Position numbers and translations under genes: made by a program
DNA from: Turnera subulata
Taxonomy: Eukaryota > Streptophyta > Magnoliopsida > Malpighiales > Passifloraceae
NCBI GenBank assembly: GCA_028386065.3
Contig: JAKUCV010001925.1
Span: 1 to 64,000 of the forward strand
Length of the DNA: 64,000 nt
Reading direction: 5' to 3'
Notes under the pieces: model-generated
What the model was told of the DNA's origin: nothing
The model's database searches: none
What the model saw: the letters and a program-made list of their open reading frames with translations, nothing else
In this document: positions 1 through 12,330 of the stretch, one piece after another
How positions within the stretch are numbered: the stretch's first letter is position 1
Layout: every line of letters begins with the position of its first letter

Positions 1-1848
1 TAACTTAACGCAACCGTTTCCTTGATCTTCATAAGACCAGCTACGTTAATGAAGTCACGAGTGACGAACGTGTTCATGACACCAAATCCTAGTCGATTGA
101 AGTGGCTACTATAATCCACAGTTGCAAAAACTTCTAATTAATGGACACTTGATTGACAAGCATATGCATCTGTTGATTAAAAGCCTTAACTAATAAATTA
201 AACTACCATCAAGGCCTTAACTAATAAATGAGAAGGATACGTAGAAACGAACTTCATCATTTTTAGATTTGTGAAACAAAAATATAAGGAGACATAATTA
301 CTTATACCTCGTTATGTCTTATCATTATATACTATATATATCTTGGACTTTACTTAATAATTATATCGTTCTACAAAAAAAAAATGATGCCCTTCTAAAA
401 TTTAAGTAATAGAGGTAGTTTATACTAATATAACAATGGCAGTTGGTTGAAACCTAACATATAGATGAGCCGATTCCCAGCTAGGACCTATATAAATGTT
501 TTATTTCCGGGTCGGTGAGTGGTTAATTATTACTATTTTTCTTGAATGGTGAGTGATTAATTATTAAAACTCTAGTTGGCTGCTAATTAATTGGCCCTTT
601 CGAACATGAAAATGAATATTCTAATTAATTGGTCTAAGTGATGAATATATAAGGTTGTACTCTGGGACGGAAAAATATCATATTTCATTTTACACAGTGC
701 TATACTTTAAATAAACATGCATGCTTTCGACAAAAAAAAAAAAGAAAATAAATAAACATGCATGCATTTTCACCAAAAAAAAAAAAGAATAAGCATGCAT
801 GGGTGCGTGCTCCCAGAAGCAGAACAGAGGGTATGAATTTCATTGGTGAGGCAAACTAATAATTTCTGCTGCCCACTAAGCATTCAACCCCCTCTTAGTC
901 AACCAATTCGTGGACATTTAATTGGAGGCCGAAAAGTATGTCTTAGGATGTTTTTGACAACACTGTAAAAAAATTCCGATGACTCTATAGAGAGGTTTTT
1001 GAAAATTTGGCATAGTTTTGTTTTTTTTTTAATTCATAAGTCAAAGAACAAACAAAACAACAGTGAAATATGTATTCCTTTCTTTTTCTCGGAAACGAAA
1101 TATAGATTTGTGGATTGTAACACTTCACCGCTCGCCATGAAATTCATTGCTTCCCAAAACCATAGTTTATTGTAGAAACCAAATCCATCATCTGATAATT
1201 CACCTGGAGACAAAATTACATTAACCATCCCCAATCCATTGTCATGCTGACGTCAAATTGCATCTTATTAGAAAACAAAAGGGATATTTCTTTTTTTCCT
1301 AATTAGGTGATGAACTACATTACATCTAGCGTGCCAAAACTGTACTTACGGCATAAGAAAATCAATAATTAAACTCATCTCTTTCTCTCTCTCTCTTTTT
1401 TTTTTAAGTTGAATTATTACAAATATATTCCAATAGCCGGTCTGGTTCCATTCGAATTTCTGTACATAGTAATTAATGGCTTTTGGAATTGCCTTCTATA
1501 CTAAATTCCTTGTGTACTCTTCACCAAAAAAAGGAAATAAATCCGTGTGTGCTCTTACCATCTATACCTAGATATTAATCGACGACAATTGTGCAGATAA
1601 GATTTCATTTTTGGAGTTGGGATGTTGATATTGGCCACATTGTGCAATACCAAAGGGGAATATAAGCTGTTGGTTTTGAATATAATACATCCTTCAGACC
1701 GCAAAAAAAAAAAAAGGGAATTTCGGCGAGGGTGGATATGCTCTACCATCAAAAAGGAAGAAAAGAAAAGAAGAACAAGATAAAGATAAATAGATAAGCA
1801 AATTGATAAGTGTTTGCTCTATTTCAGATTTCCTTACCTTAATTATTT
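1..1848. other. Intergenic AT-rich DNA, no gene seen
   Basis: Both strands carry stop codons throughout, and the short open frames show no family resemblance. Homopolymer A/T runs are common. Three RY-type CATGCATG motifs lie at 717-724, 757-764 and 794-801, next to short A-rich inserts listed separately. Another possible A-rich scrap lies near 1520. I see no RNA gene. Confidence 0.7.
708..765 (+). repeat. Tail-only retroposon insertion with 17-bp direct repeats
   Basis: A perfect 17-bp direct repeat (taaataaacatgcatgc) occupies 708-724 and 749-765. Between the copies lie 24 bases (725-748): ttcgac-like sequence, a run of twelve A and a short A-rich end. The repeats look like a target-site duplication, and the insert looks like the last bases and poly(A) of a LINE transcript. 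The LINE remnant at 10.7 kb ends the same way (ttttcgac then A). A second, less clean copy of the pattern follows at about 766-801. Confidence 0.5.
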
Positions 1849-2057
1849 ATTTTTTTTTGTTTTAGCACTAGTGTCTTGGGCTAACCGGCCTTTAAGGGAT
1901 AACAACGGGCCCAAACTAATCCAGCTCATGGCATGATTAGAACCATAAAGGTTGGCGCCACTAGCCCCTAGAGTGCTGCATTCCCAAGACTCGAACTCGA
2001 GATCCCTTGGTTAAGCTAGAACAACTCCAACCAGTTGATCTAACCCATCGGGATTCT
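1849..2057 (-). mobile_element. tRNA-derived SINE (family A) with 15-bp target duplication
   Basis: The element lies on the minus strand. Its T-rich left end (1849-1864) is the 3' A-tail. Near the other end are sequences resembling the pol III internal promoter: a B-box-like gttcgagtc (complement of 1988-1996) and an A-box-like tagatcaactgg (complement of 2031-2042). A perfect 15-bp duplication ttaccttaattattt flanks it at 1834-1848 and 2058-2072, which fixes the borders. The element at 29.6 kb shares most of its 5' half, so the two belong to one family. Confidence 0.8.
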
Positions 2058-2072
2058 TTACCTTAATTATTT

Positions 2073-3393
2073 CCGAGTCTACAAAGTTTATGCTGGTTTG
2101 TTACGGGTCCCTATCTATCTACTACTATAAACTATAAAGAGTCAAGTCCAATAAAATAAAGAAAAAAAATGAAAATCAACGTAAATTTTCATTGATTAAG
2201 ACCAGTAACAACATTGATCCTCACCATTAGAATGACACATCACCCCTCTGTGTTAAACCAACTTTGCAATTACTGCTGGTGGGCTCAAAGAAGCCTGCTA
2301 CAGACTTAAACAATTTGATTAGGAAGAGCATTAATATTATTCTTTTAGTACCTTACCGAAGGGATCCCACTTATAATATTGTCTATACATACATAAAAAG
2401 ATCCACAGATACGGCGATGACAATCATTTATATTTCACTAATTGATGATGTATCACATATTTATAAATTCTTGGTTCAAGGTCCGAAAAGATAAATTCAA
2501 TTAAAAACAAGATTATGTGATCTTCACTGGTTTGAGTTTGTCACTTTGACAAGTTAGCTGGGGGCGTGAAAAGAAAGAACAATTACAAAGTCGTGATTGA
2601 TAATGCTCCTGTTAATCTTGCTTTAACGGTTCCTAATCATCACTTTTAATCAAACAATGAAAATAAAATATTATGGGAAACAGCGGGAATCATTCACTGG
2701 CATTAAACTAATACTCCATGTAAAGGAGTGTGTGGATATCTCTTTGCAGTACTGGCAAATTAAACTGTTAAGGCAACAGAAATTAAAGGAAACTAAAAAA
2801 TCTGTGCTTAGGACACTGTAACAGTCCACTTCTCTCTGTAAAAAGCATTCCCTAGTTTCCCTCTTTCTGTTTCTCATCTGTTCCCCAATTCTGTTTCTGA
2901 CGCAAGGTCTTTCCTGTTAAGGTTTCCCGAGAAAAAGAGAGATTTTGTTGCTTTTTTTTTTTTAAAAAAAAACATTTAGAATATAATCCACTAAAATCCC
3001 ATATATGGTTTTCATCCTGGCATTTGCCTGTTTGATAAAGCAGGATTTGTTCTTTGAGTGGAGGACAAAGCATTTAAGGATTTTTGTTAATGCATATAAA
3101 AAAAACAATTAGCGCTGGCATTAATCTATCTCTTAGTATATGACCATTTAAAGCCTCCTCTACATGTCATAAGCCTAATATCCAGCTATATATAGTAGGT
3201 AAATAATGAGAGTACTCGAGTTCATTGTAACAGTCATTTTGGAAGGAAGGCACTGCGTGCTGCTTTCTTGTTCTTAAAGATATAAAACGAGAGAAACCCC
3301 TCATTCTGGTTTAAAAGGAGTTAAAGAGAAACAGATTGGCAGGACTGTCACACATTTGTCAATAAAGGGTACTTCAAGTCTTGTGGCTTCTTG
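2073..3393. other. Intergenic region upstream of the auxin carrier gene
   Basis: There is no supported gene. The last few hundred bases before 3394 are probably the promoter of the AUX1/LAX gene; TATA-like strings occur near 3188 and 3281. A T-run followed by an A-run near 2950-2972 is a simple A/T palindrome. Confidence 0.6.
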
Positions 3394-3401
3394 CTATAAA
3401 A
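3394..3401 (+). promoter_or_regulatory. Probable TATA box of the AUX1/LAX gene
   Basis: The string ctataaaa lies 187 bases before the start codon. It would place transcription start near 3425-3430 and give a leader of about 160 bases. No other ATG in the frame precedes the chosen start. TATA-like strings farther upstream are alternatives. Confidence 0.45.
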
Positions 3402-3587
3402 CCCAGAGAAATCTCCGGGCTCCAAAACCAAGTGAGGAAAAGCTTACAGGTTCTTGATATCCATCAGTAGTTCTGTTTTTTTTTTTTTGCTTTTGGTTTC
3501 TGGGTTCTATTTTTTACCTTTAGACTCAATTGTTGTTAGTGTACTCTTTGTTTTTAGATCTGTGAAGCAGCAGGGAAACAAAAAAAA

Positions 3588-6332
3588 ATGCTATCTCACG
3601 AGCAAGCAGATGAAGCTACAATGTCTAGCTTAAATAAGACCGAGCATGAAGGGAAAGAGGAAGAGAACACAGATGAGTCTGGTAATTTTGGCCTCAAAAG
3701 CTTTCTTTGGCATGGTGGGTCTGCATATGATGCCTGGTTCAGCTGTGCTTCAAATCAGGTTTGCTAATACTGAAATATAAGTACTCATTGTCCTATGAAT
3801 TTTCCTTTTTCTATTGGCTGCCACTTATGGGAAACGGCTTCTCTGCTTTGTTGGTGATGATCACAGGTTGCTCAAGTTCTGTTAACATTGCCATACTCTT
3901 TCTCTCAAATGGGGATGCTTTCAGGCATTATACTGCAGATATTTTATGGAATTTTGGGAAGCTGGACTGCTTATCTCATCAGTGTTCTCTATATGGAATA
4001 CAGAACCAGGAAGGAGAAAGAGAACGTCAACTTCAAGAATCATGTTATACAGGTTAGAATTTCAAGAAGATCCCACAAAGAAGGGGGATGAAGATTTCCA
4101 TTTCATGTCTCCAACCTTAAAAAAAAAATATTATCCTCATCACTACTAACTTTTTTTTTAAAAAAACTTAATCAGCTAAATCTTTTGTCTTTTTTTTTTT
4201 TTAATCTAAACTTGGGTTTGCAGTGGTTTGAGGTGCTGGATGGTTTACTGGGTTCAACCTGGAAAGCAATAGGATTGGGATTCAATGTCACTTTTCTAGT
4301 CTTTGGTTCTGTAATACAATTAATTGCATGTGCAAGGTCTGTTGCCTACCCCCCTTCCCTTTCCATTTCTTTAATTTGAAGGTATCTTTTTAAACGCATT
4401 TTTTTTTAACCTAAGAGAATTGGGTTGTTTTCTTTGGCAGCAATATATACTACATAGATGACAGTTTGGACAAGAGGACATGGACCTATATCTTTGGGGC
4501 CTGCTGTGCCACAACTGTATTCATACCCTCATTTCACAACTACAGAATTTGGTCATTTCTTGGGCTGGGTATGACCACTTACACTGCTTGGTATATGGCC
4601 ATAGCAGCATTTGTTCACGGCCAGGTTAGAGAACTAATCAAACAATTCCTTTATCTACGGTCCTGATCATCTCTGAGAATCTTCTTGTCCCTTCAACCCT
4701 TAGATTTGGTATTTTTACAGGTTGAAGGGGTAACACACACGGGCCCAACAAAGTTGGTCCTTTATTTTACAGGAGCCACAAATATCCTCTACACTTTTGG
4801 AGGACATGCCGTGACTGTGTAAGTCTTCTGTTCTGCTACTACAAGCTCTTTCAAGTAATGAATTAATTGCACATGCATTGGCCTGGTTAAGTGTAGGACG
4901 AAGAAAACAGACTCATGAATACTGGGAACTCAATAAGTGAAACTTTTTGGAGTATCTGCAGACTCACGTTGAAGTAAATGACTAAATGGCAATGGAGCTA
5001 AACTTTAACGGTAGTGAAAATTTTCAACGCTTACAGTTTCCAGTAGGAAAAACGTTACAATGCTTACCTCGAGCAGTGTGCATTTCTTGACTTCTTGAAA
5101 CTCTGTTGTAAAGTGTGAAAAAAAACGAATGGCCTGTAAAATTAGTGTGTTTCTGAGCTAATTTGTCACCTTTATATTGTGCATTATCATCTCTATGTGT
5201 TTACATAGGATTTACAGTGTCGTATATATCCTTCATAACATGAAAATTAGCATTCAAAAAAAAAAAGGGGGCAGTAACTCATCAAGGAATACACTGATTA
5301 GTAGAAAATGGATTATGATTATGATGTAAGCAATCGTTTGATCAATGCTTACAGGGAAATAATGCATGCAATGTGGAAACCAAGGAAATTCAAGTACATA
5401 TATCTTCTAGCTACAGCTTATGTGTTCACTCTAACACTTCCATCTTCTGCTGCTGTCTATTGGGCATTTGGCGACCAACTCCTCACTCATTCAAATGCCT
5501 TCTCCCTCCTTCCTTCCTCAAGATGGCGTGACGCTGCAGTTGTTCTCATGCTCATCCATCAGGTTCTTCACATTTTCTCCCACCCCCGCAAAACATTTTC
5601 AATACTTGAACTAGTACTGTTACATTATTATAGCCATGAGCCATCCAATGCCCTGCTTATTAGCAAACAGGATTAGTTTTTCCAATAAAGAAAATGGCTG
5701 GCTGACTTTTTTAAGTGATTATTTTGTTTGATGAACTGCAGTTTATAACATTTGGATTTGCATGTACGCCATTGTACTTTGTGTGGGAGAAAGTGTTGGG
5801 GATGCATGACACAAAGAGCATATTTATGAGGGCATTAATTCGGTTACCTGTGGTCATACCTATATGGTTCTTGGCTATTATATTCCCATTCTTTGGTCCC
5901 ATCAACTCAGCTGTGGGGGCTCTCTTGGTCAGCTTCACCGTATATATCATCCCCGCTTTAGCTCATATGCTCACTTTTAGATCAGCTTCTGCAAGACAGG
6001 TAAAATTAAACTCCACTTCCATACTGCAATGTAAACATTAAAGTCCACTTTCATGTCTTTGCGTTGCACTGCAATATTTTTAACAAGAGATCCTATATTT
6101 GTTGTGCTATCTTTTGCAAATGCAGAATGCAGCAGAGAAGCCTCCTTTCTTCCTTCCAAGCTGGACAGCAATCTATGTGGTGAATGCATTTATAGTGGTT
6201 TGGGTCCTTATAGTTGGCTTTGGATTAGGAGGATGGGCTAGCATGACCAACTTCGTCAAACAAATTGACACATTTGGTCTCTTTGCAAAGTGCTACCAGT
6301 GCCCTCCTTCAGTAGCAAAGAAGCATAATTAG
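3588..6332 (+). CDS. LAX: AUX1/LAX-family auxin influx carrier
   Basis: This is a proton-coupled permease of the AUX1/LAX family, which imports indole-3-acetic acid across the plasma membrane and helps set polar auxin flow. Eight exons: 3588-3758, 3867-4052, 4224-4336, 4441-4624, 4721-4818, 5355-5562, 5742-5999 and 6126-6332. They sum to 1425 bases, or 474 residues, the usual family length. A hydrophilic 37-residue N-terminus precedes the conserved FWHGGSAYDAW-type segment (here FLWHGGSAYDAWF). Family blocks follow: LLTLPYSFSQMGMLSG, LDKRTWTYIFGACC, TGATNILYTFGGHAVT and the C-terminal IDTFGLFAKCYQCPP. Around ten hydrophobic segments fit the 10-11 membrane spans of the family. The N-terminus differs from the Arabidopsis members I can recall, so I do not assign LAX1, 2 or 3. 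All key blocks are intact. Intron 5 (4819-5354) is the longest. Confidence 0.97.
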
Positions 6333-7595
6333 TGAGCCTGGACTCTGCATCAAGTCAAACCCTATACCATCTTATAGTTGTTACTTCGTAGCATTTTTAC
6401 ATCTCTTTCTAGTAGTATTATACACAGGGAACAATCCATCACCATCTCTCCTCCTCTGTTGTTCTTTACTACAGCTTATATAGTAGTATAGCTAGGTAAT
6501 TCATGTATCCAAAATGTTTGCCTTGTAAGCACAGCAATCTTTTGATTCTCTATTGACAATAACAAAATCTACAAAATGATATCTATTGTGGTGGTATCTT
6601 AGAAAATCTTTGAGAATCTGCAGTGCTGCTAATCATAATTAGTGGCCTATTCCAAATATATACAACTTGAAAAGTGATCTTGCTCAGTAGTGGGCTATTC
6701 CAACATATGTTTTCTGAGGTATCCTTCACATGGTTGCACATTAGCTATCATCTCTAAAATCCTTGGCATGTGAGTTCACATGAATCCAATTTGGTGTTGC
6801 TGTATTTTATATGCCTCAAGGAATAAATTGGATCTCTTTACACGGGTGCCTCCGTTTTACAATATAATTTATTCAGCTATATCCGTTACTTTCATGTCCT
6901 GATGTTGCGGATGATGACTGGGAAGCAACAGTAGGAGTTGACTAGTCAAGTAGGAAGGAACAGAAATATGGGTTAAGGCCCTCACCACACAGGTTTTGGA
7001 CAACACAAATGTTGGGACCCAAAAAAATAAATGGTTCTTTCTGGTCTTCTTCTGTGATATCCTGATTTGGGCTCAAAACGCTCACATATTTGGCATGACT
7101 ACTCATCAAGTCCATGGCAAATCAACCCTTTCTGAAAAGGATGCAATAAATTTAACTATGGGCCTATGACAATGATCCCTACGCAGAGCACTGGCTAGAG
7201 AAACATTGTGTTGCGTTCTTGTGCCCGGAGTTCATGGGTAGTTTTGATACAAGACCTGTAAGTTTGAGAATGGTTTTAACATCTCTCAACATAGGAAAGA
7301 CAGCACTACAACTCATCAGTTGCAGAGGAACGATAAAAGTGGCAGAATTATAATCCGTTATGTAATTTCCCCGTTGAACAAAAGTGAAAAGAACATAGCT
7401 CAATGCAGTACCAGCTTCACCCAAATCCACAAAAAGAACGGGGATCATACATGATAACGATAAACGACACAAAAGCGCCGAGTCAAGACTGTTACCTCAG
7501 GATAAAGCTTGATGGCATCGATCCAACTACCACACACTACCAGCGTAGCTAACTATCATAGTAAATATGACTATCAAGTAGTAGAAAACATCAAG
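6333..7595. other. Region between two convergent genes
   Basis: The genes on both sides end here, so this holds the 3' untranslated and termination sequence of the auxin carrier (+) and of the DUF724 gene (-). On the minus strand a possible 3'-UTR splice site lies near 7495-7500. No further gene is seen. Confidence 0.6.
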
Positions 7596-9921
7596 TCAAA
7601 GTGGCTCCATGGCCAACTTGGCAAAGACATCATCAAACTTGAACATGTCTTTCTCCATTTCTATGGCCTGAGCCAGCGATCTGTCCATGCCTTGAAGCTC
7701 TTTCCTAATCATCTCTTGCAAGTGTTGAATCACAAACTCAAGCCTACTTTTCTCCATCCTGTGATTCTCAGCTTTGATCTTTAACCCCTTCACCTTAGAT
7801 TTAGCCAACTTTTGCTCCATCATAACATCTATCAGCTCCACTAATCTTCGCCTCAAGGGAATCACATTGTACCCCATGATTTGTAATTCCCCCATAGTTT
7901 TCCACAACTCCCTGGCTCTGACCCAAAAATCATTTGCTTGTAAGGACTGGATTTGTTCCGCAGTATCTTCAAAAATCCTATCCCATGAAGATTTCAGGCA
8001 TGTTTTCGAGCATTCGGAGTGATCTCTAAGCTGGTAAAAATGAGGGCTCTGTGGCATGCCTTTTAAAATCCTAGATACTACTACCACTGAGTTTGCTGGA
8101 GGGCTTTGTCTGGCTTCTCTTGCTTTCTTGTCTAGCTTGTCATCATCAACTGGGTCCAAAACACCAACACCATTCTCCACATTCTTCTCATTTTCCAGCA
8201 TTGCGGCTTCAACCTTCTTCTTCGTTGCAGCCTCAGTTGTCTTCTGCGCATCATCAGCACTACACCCCAAATTCTTCTTATACACCATTTTCATGTTCGC
8301 TGCAATCTCTGTTTCAAGCTTCTTCTTCATTTCCATGTCCGTTGCAATCTCAGTTGTCTTATGTGCAGCATCAACTGGATCCAGAACACCAACACCAAGC
8401 GCCCCATTTTTCTTATTCTCCAAGACAAATGCTCCAGTCTTTTTCTCTACGTTCGAGTTCGTTGCAACCCCAGTTGTCTTCTGCGCATGCTCACCTGACA
8501 AAAGAAAGAAAAATGCAATACAAGTGAACCACATTAATCTTCAAAAAATGGAATCCTGCACATGAAACAAAGAAACCAGGGACAAGGAAAGCTCACCAGG
8601 ACCAGACTTTGTATTAGGGTCACAGGATTTAGTTGTCTTATGTGCAGCATCAACTGGATCCAGAACACCAACACCAAGCGCCCCATTTTTCTTATTCTCC
8701 AGGACAAATGCTCCAGTCTTTTTCTCTACGTTCGTGTTCGTTGCAACCCCAGTTGTCTTCTGCGCATGCTCACCTGACAAAAGAAAGAAAAATGCAATAC
8801 AAGTGAACCACATTAATCTTCAAAAAATGGAATCCTGCACATGAAACAAAGAAACCAGGTACAAGGAAAGCTCACCAGGACCAGACTTTGTATTAGGGTC
8901 ACAGGATTTAGTTGTCTTATGTGCAGCATCAACTGGATCCATAACACCAACACCAAGCGCCCCATTTTTCTTATTCTCCAGGACAAATGCTCCAGTCTTT
9001 TTCTCTACGTTCGTGTTCGTTGCAACCCCAGTTGTCTTCTGCGCATGCTCACCTGACAAAAGAAAGAAAAATGCAATACAAGTGAAACACATGTATCTTT
9101 CAAAAAATAGAATCCTGCACATGAAACAAAGAAACCAGGACAAGGAAAGCTCACCAGGACCAGACTTTGTATTAGGGTCACAGGATTTAGCATTAATTGA
9201 GGCATTGAATGAGAACCCAGGCCCCGATGGGCGAAAATTCGGGTTAAATGGAGAATTGAAAGCTTCTGTCTCTTTGACAGTACTCTGCTGGAATATGTTA
9301 GTCTTAAAGGGGCCATCAACGGTTGAGGTCTTGAACGAGAATCCTGTAAACACCAAATTCTCCATAAATGAATGAAGCACTCACCACTCCCATAATCTGT
9401 AGTATTGATCTCAATCTATGATACAAAAGCTACAACCAGAACTAGGTTTTTCCCACTACATAATCAGTACTGCAAGGGATGCAAGAATTTCCCATAATCC
9501 TCAAAATGTCATCTAAAGTTCCAAGTAACAGAACTGAGGTTATGCCACCACATTACAAACCCTAAAGACAACATCAACCATAAAGACAGCACCTTTTGAG
9601 TACGAACTGAAAAGAATAACCAATGTACAAAATTCAGAGCCGAAAAACTAAAAAAATAATGGACATTGAGAATGATTAGAGATACTCTTTTTATGCAGAA
9701 AGTTGCCTCTTTTCTTAGTCATCTTAAAACGAGTACACCAATCTTACAAAGCAAAAAAGAAAATACAAAACAAAGCAAAACAGTAGACGAAGTGAAGCAA
9801 TGTAACCCTTTTTAGTTTGAGGAGAAGAAGAAGAGAAGTAATAGGGCTTACCGGGTTGTGGGGATTTGTAGCTGCTGAAGGAAAAGGCTGATGATTTTGG
9901 TGGCCACACCGGTTCACCCAT
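7596..9921 (-). CDS. DUF724-type protein with tandemly triplicated exon
   Basis: Five exons read on the minus strand: 9921-9852, 9343-9155, 9052-8876, 8773-8597 and 8494-7596. They total 1512 bases, or 503 residues. The start is the first ATG (MGEPVWPPK). The C-terminal ~170 residues, from a GMPQSPHF segment through QIQSLQANDFWVRARELW to a coiled coil rich in Glu, Lys and Leu, resemble the plant DUF724 domain, which ends many Agenet-containing nuclear proteins; its biochemical role is not established. The family's usual Agenet/Tudor repeats are absent, so this is a short or diverged member. The middle is built from repeats: exons 3 and 4 (177 bases each) and the start of exon 5 encode nearly the same segment (GEHAQKTTGVAT... 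to GVGVLDPVDAAHKTT). A fourth, older copy lies inside exon 5 (AQKTTEAATKKKVE to GVGVLDPVD). The FSF-rich N-terminus resembles FG-type spacing but is too short to call. Confidence 0.75.
8352..9188 (-). repeat. Three 279-bp tandem units, each an intron plus an exon
   Basis: Three consecutive 279-base units (8352-8630, 8631-8909, 8910-9188) match with few differences. Each holds the end of one exon, a 102-base intron with intact splice sites (9053-9154, 8774-8875, 8495-8596) and the start of the next exon. Because each unit adds exactly 93 codons' worth of DNA, with a 177-base exon, the reading frame is preserved. The two copies at the 3' end of the gene are the most alike; the unit nearest exon 2 has diverged more in its intron. 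Confidence 0.9.
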
Positions 9922-10709
9922 GGCTGCTAACCCCTTTACACACACTAACGGAGAGTCTTCTTCTGGGGTCTTGAAAACTTCTATACTAAGATGGCAAACT
10001 GTACTGTTCGTTCAATCTTTTCTAAAGAATGTCAAAACGATTTTAGTTTCCTTACCTTGATTTGATACCAAAAGACATTTGTCCTCTTGAACTCGGAAAA
10101 GCATTTAATGGGTACAACTTTCTATTAATTTGTACTTTTTATTTAATGATTTTTCCAAAGAACTGATTGGTTCATTAAAAAATAAAGTCAAACTGTTTAA
10201 GTTTAACCATTCAAAATCTTTTACAACTTTCTTTCTGTCAGGAAAATATTTTCGCACTTGTACTTTGAAAGCAACTTTTCCTTCTTCATCTTTCTACTTG
10301 GGATTGGAATGCAAAAGATTTCTACCTTCCTTACTTACCTCGATCAACCATAGAAACCACATTTAATGGCTAGTAATGTTGATTGTACTTTTCCTTTTAA
10401 GGTGCAGCTAAAAGATGGCAATTGGCATTGGGCAGTAGATAGATCATATATGGCATAACAAGTTCCTTTCTTGTCTTCAAAAATTAATAGTGTCAACTAT
10501 AATGTGACACTTTCATTGTTAAGCACTATATGCAAGCAAATCAGAAAAATTTAAAAGACAATATTGTCCAGATAATGAAGAGTTAGTCTTTCTTATTAGA
10601 TTGGTCTTTATCTCAATCCGTCATTAAGATAAGGGAAAATAAATGACAAGTAAATAATCGTACTTATGAGCAAGTTCTAAGTTCTAACCTACTACTACCG
10701 GTACTTAAC
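9922..10709. other. Upstream region of the DUF724 gene
   Basis: This should hold the minus-strand promoter and leader of the DUF724 gene. No clear TATA box could be fixed. No other coding signal is seen. Confidence 0.5.
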
Positions 10710-12330
10710 TTTTTTTTTGTCGAAAACATAGCAGTGGTTTTATTTATGTAATAAAGGACCAAATACATCCAGAAATTTGGGACCAGAGGACATAGGACAA
10801 TATTACAGACAATCAGGTACAGAAAGTTTGAAGAGGAAATGGAGTTATAATAACCCTGAGATATTGAGGAAGAATTTCGACTAAAACTCATCCCATAAAT
10901 ATCCCTCCAACTCCATTTTCTTCATCTCTCATTAACACATATTACATATATAATGGTAAAGGATAGTGCCAGAACAAGTGGAGCAGATTTGACCCCTCCT
11001 CTGTCTAGCGATCTCATACCTGCACATCGAGTAGAAATAATACACAAACGATTCAAAAAAGCAAATCAGAGTGAGCAGCAATAAGACTTGTTCCCTTGTC
11101 ATGGCATCAAGAAACCGCAAGGAAGGGACCCGGAACATCAAGAAGAAGAAGCATCCAACAGAATCCAGAGAACAGGATTGCAATAAGAGGGGGGACATCT
11201 ACCAGGTAGAATTACCACTCAAGTGCATGGCACTTTGATTTCTCTTTAGAGAATGTGGACAAATTATATGTCCCGGGTTGTGCATTTGAGATGAGTCCAG
11301 ACAAAGGACAGGAGGCTGCAATATGGTGACAATAACATTATCCCAACATGGTCACAAGAGACCATAGTCCAAAAAGCAAACCATAAACAAAAGTTTGCAC
11401 TCACGGCAGGAACATGATATCCAAAAAGTTCGAAACAATAATGTGCTAAATGCACATTGAGGCTCATTGTTTCTCGCTTGAGTCGCGACAAAAAAGTCTT
11501 GTATACTCTTCCCGCCACGGGAAGGGGTATGAGACTAAGGCCAACAGCACTCAATCCCCGTTAGCGGGGAATCTCGCAACCGGATCCCTGCTTCCTTCTC
11601 CTGCCCCTGAATTGGGACTATACAAAGCTCTCTTCCCCCTTCTGTGGCCTCAAAGGCCTGTATCAGGTCAATAGTAGTAGGTTGGTATTTAACTTTTGCC
11701 TTTCTGGCCATCTTCTTCTAGCTGGGTTTTGAAGCAGAAGCATGGATTGGGGAAAAATCATGCAATTCAGTGACCAGCTCTGCCACCGTGTTCATGATGC
11801 CTGTATAAGTTCTGCGGGCTAACTCTTGGATTGGGGAAAGGATAACATCCTCCTCAAGCACCTTGCGTTTCTTTGATGCCACCACTTCCCCCACCGCGCG
11901 GCTTCCAGGAGATTGAGGTTCCATCTGCACCTCCCCCACCACATGATGAGAGACCGATTCCATACGCTCCTCTGCCTCCTCCATGGGGATTTATTTTTTG
12001 GCCGGGTAATATTTCCCGAGCACTTCCTTCGCTCTCATTCAGGGACCAAAGATATCCTCAGCTGGTCGCTGAACTCCTTCCCCAAGCCGAAAGGGTTTTG
12101 TGCACCTATTGGTAGGGTGCGTGATACAGCCACAACAAACACACAGCTCCCCCAGTCGTTCATACTGGAATCAGATCTAAATCTCCCTTCCACTTTGATC
12201 TAGGCATGCCACACCCAGTAACAACGCTATGGTGGTATCAATCTCCACGCGGGCACGGATAAACCCCTGCCAGCCGAGCATAGCCTCTAGCGAAGGCTCA
12301 TAAAAGTGGAAAACAGGGAGTCCTTCGAAT
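10710..12330 (-). mobile_element. Degenerate LINE remnant with ORF1 zinc-knuckle region
   Basis: The minus strand ends at 10710-10718 in an A-tail preceded by tgttttcgac. Reading inward, the translation near 12290-12000 gives GWQGFIRARVEIDTT, then a knuckle CVCCGCITHPTNRC of the CX2CX4HX4C type, after which an acidic/basic stretch follows (11984-11718). This order (DUF4283-like segment, CCHC knuckle, charged tail) is typical of plant L1-type ORF1. Several in-frame stops make it a fossil. No reverse transcriptase was recognised in 10.7-11.7 kb, so ORF2 appears lost. The right border is uncertain. Confidence 0.6.

Noticed and set aside
7179..7472. 97-residue minus-strand frame downstream of the DUF724 gene
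   Set aside because: No domain is seen and it lies in the expected 3' untranslated region.
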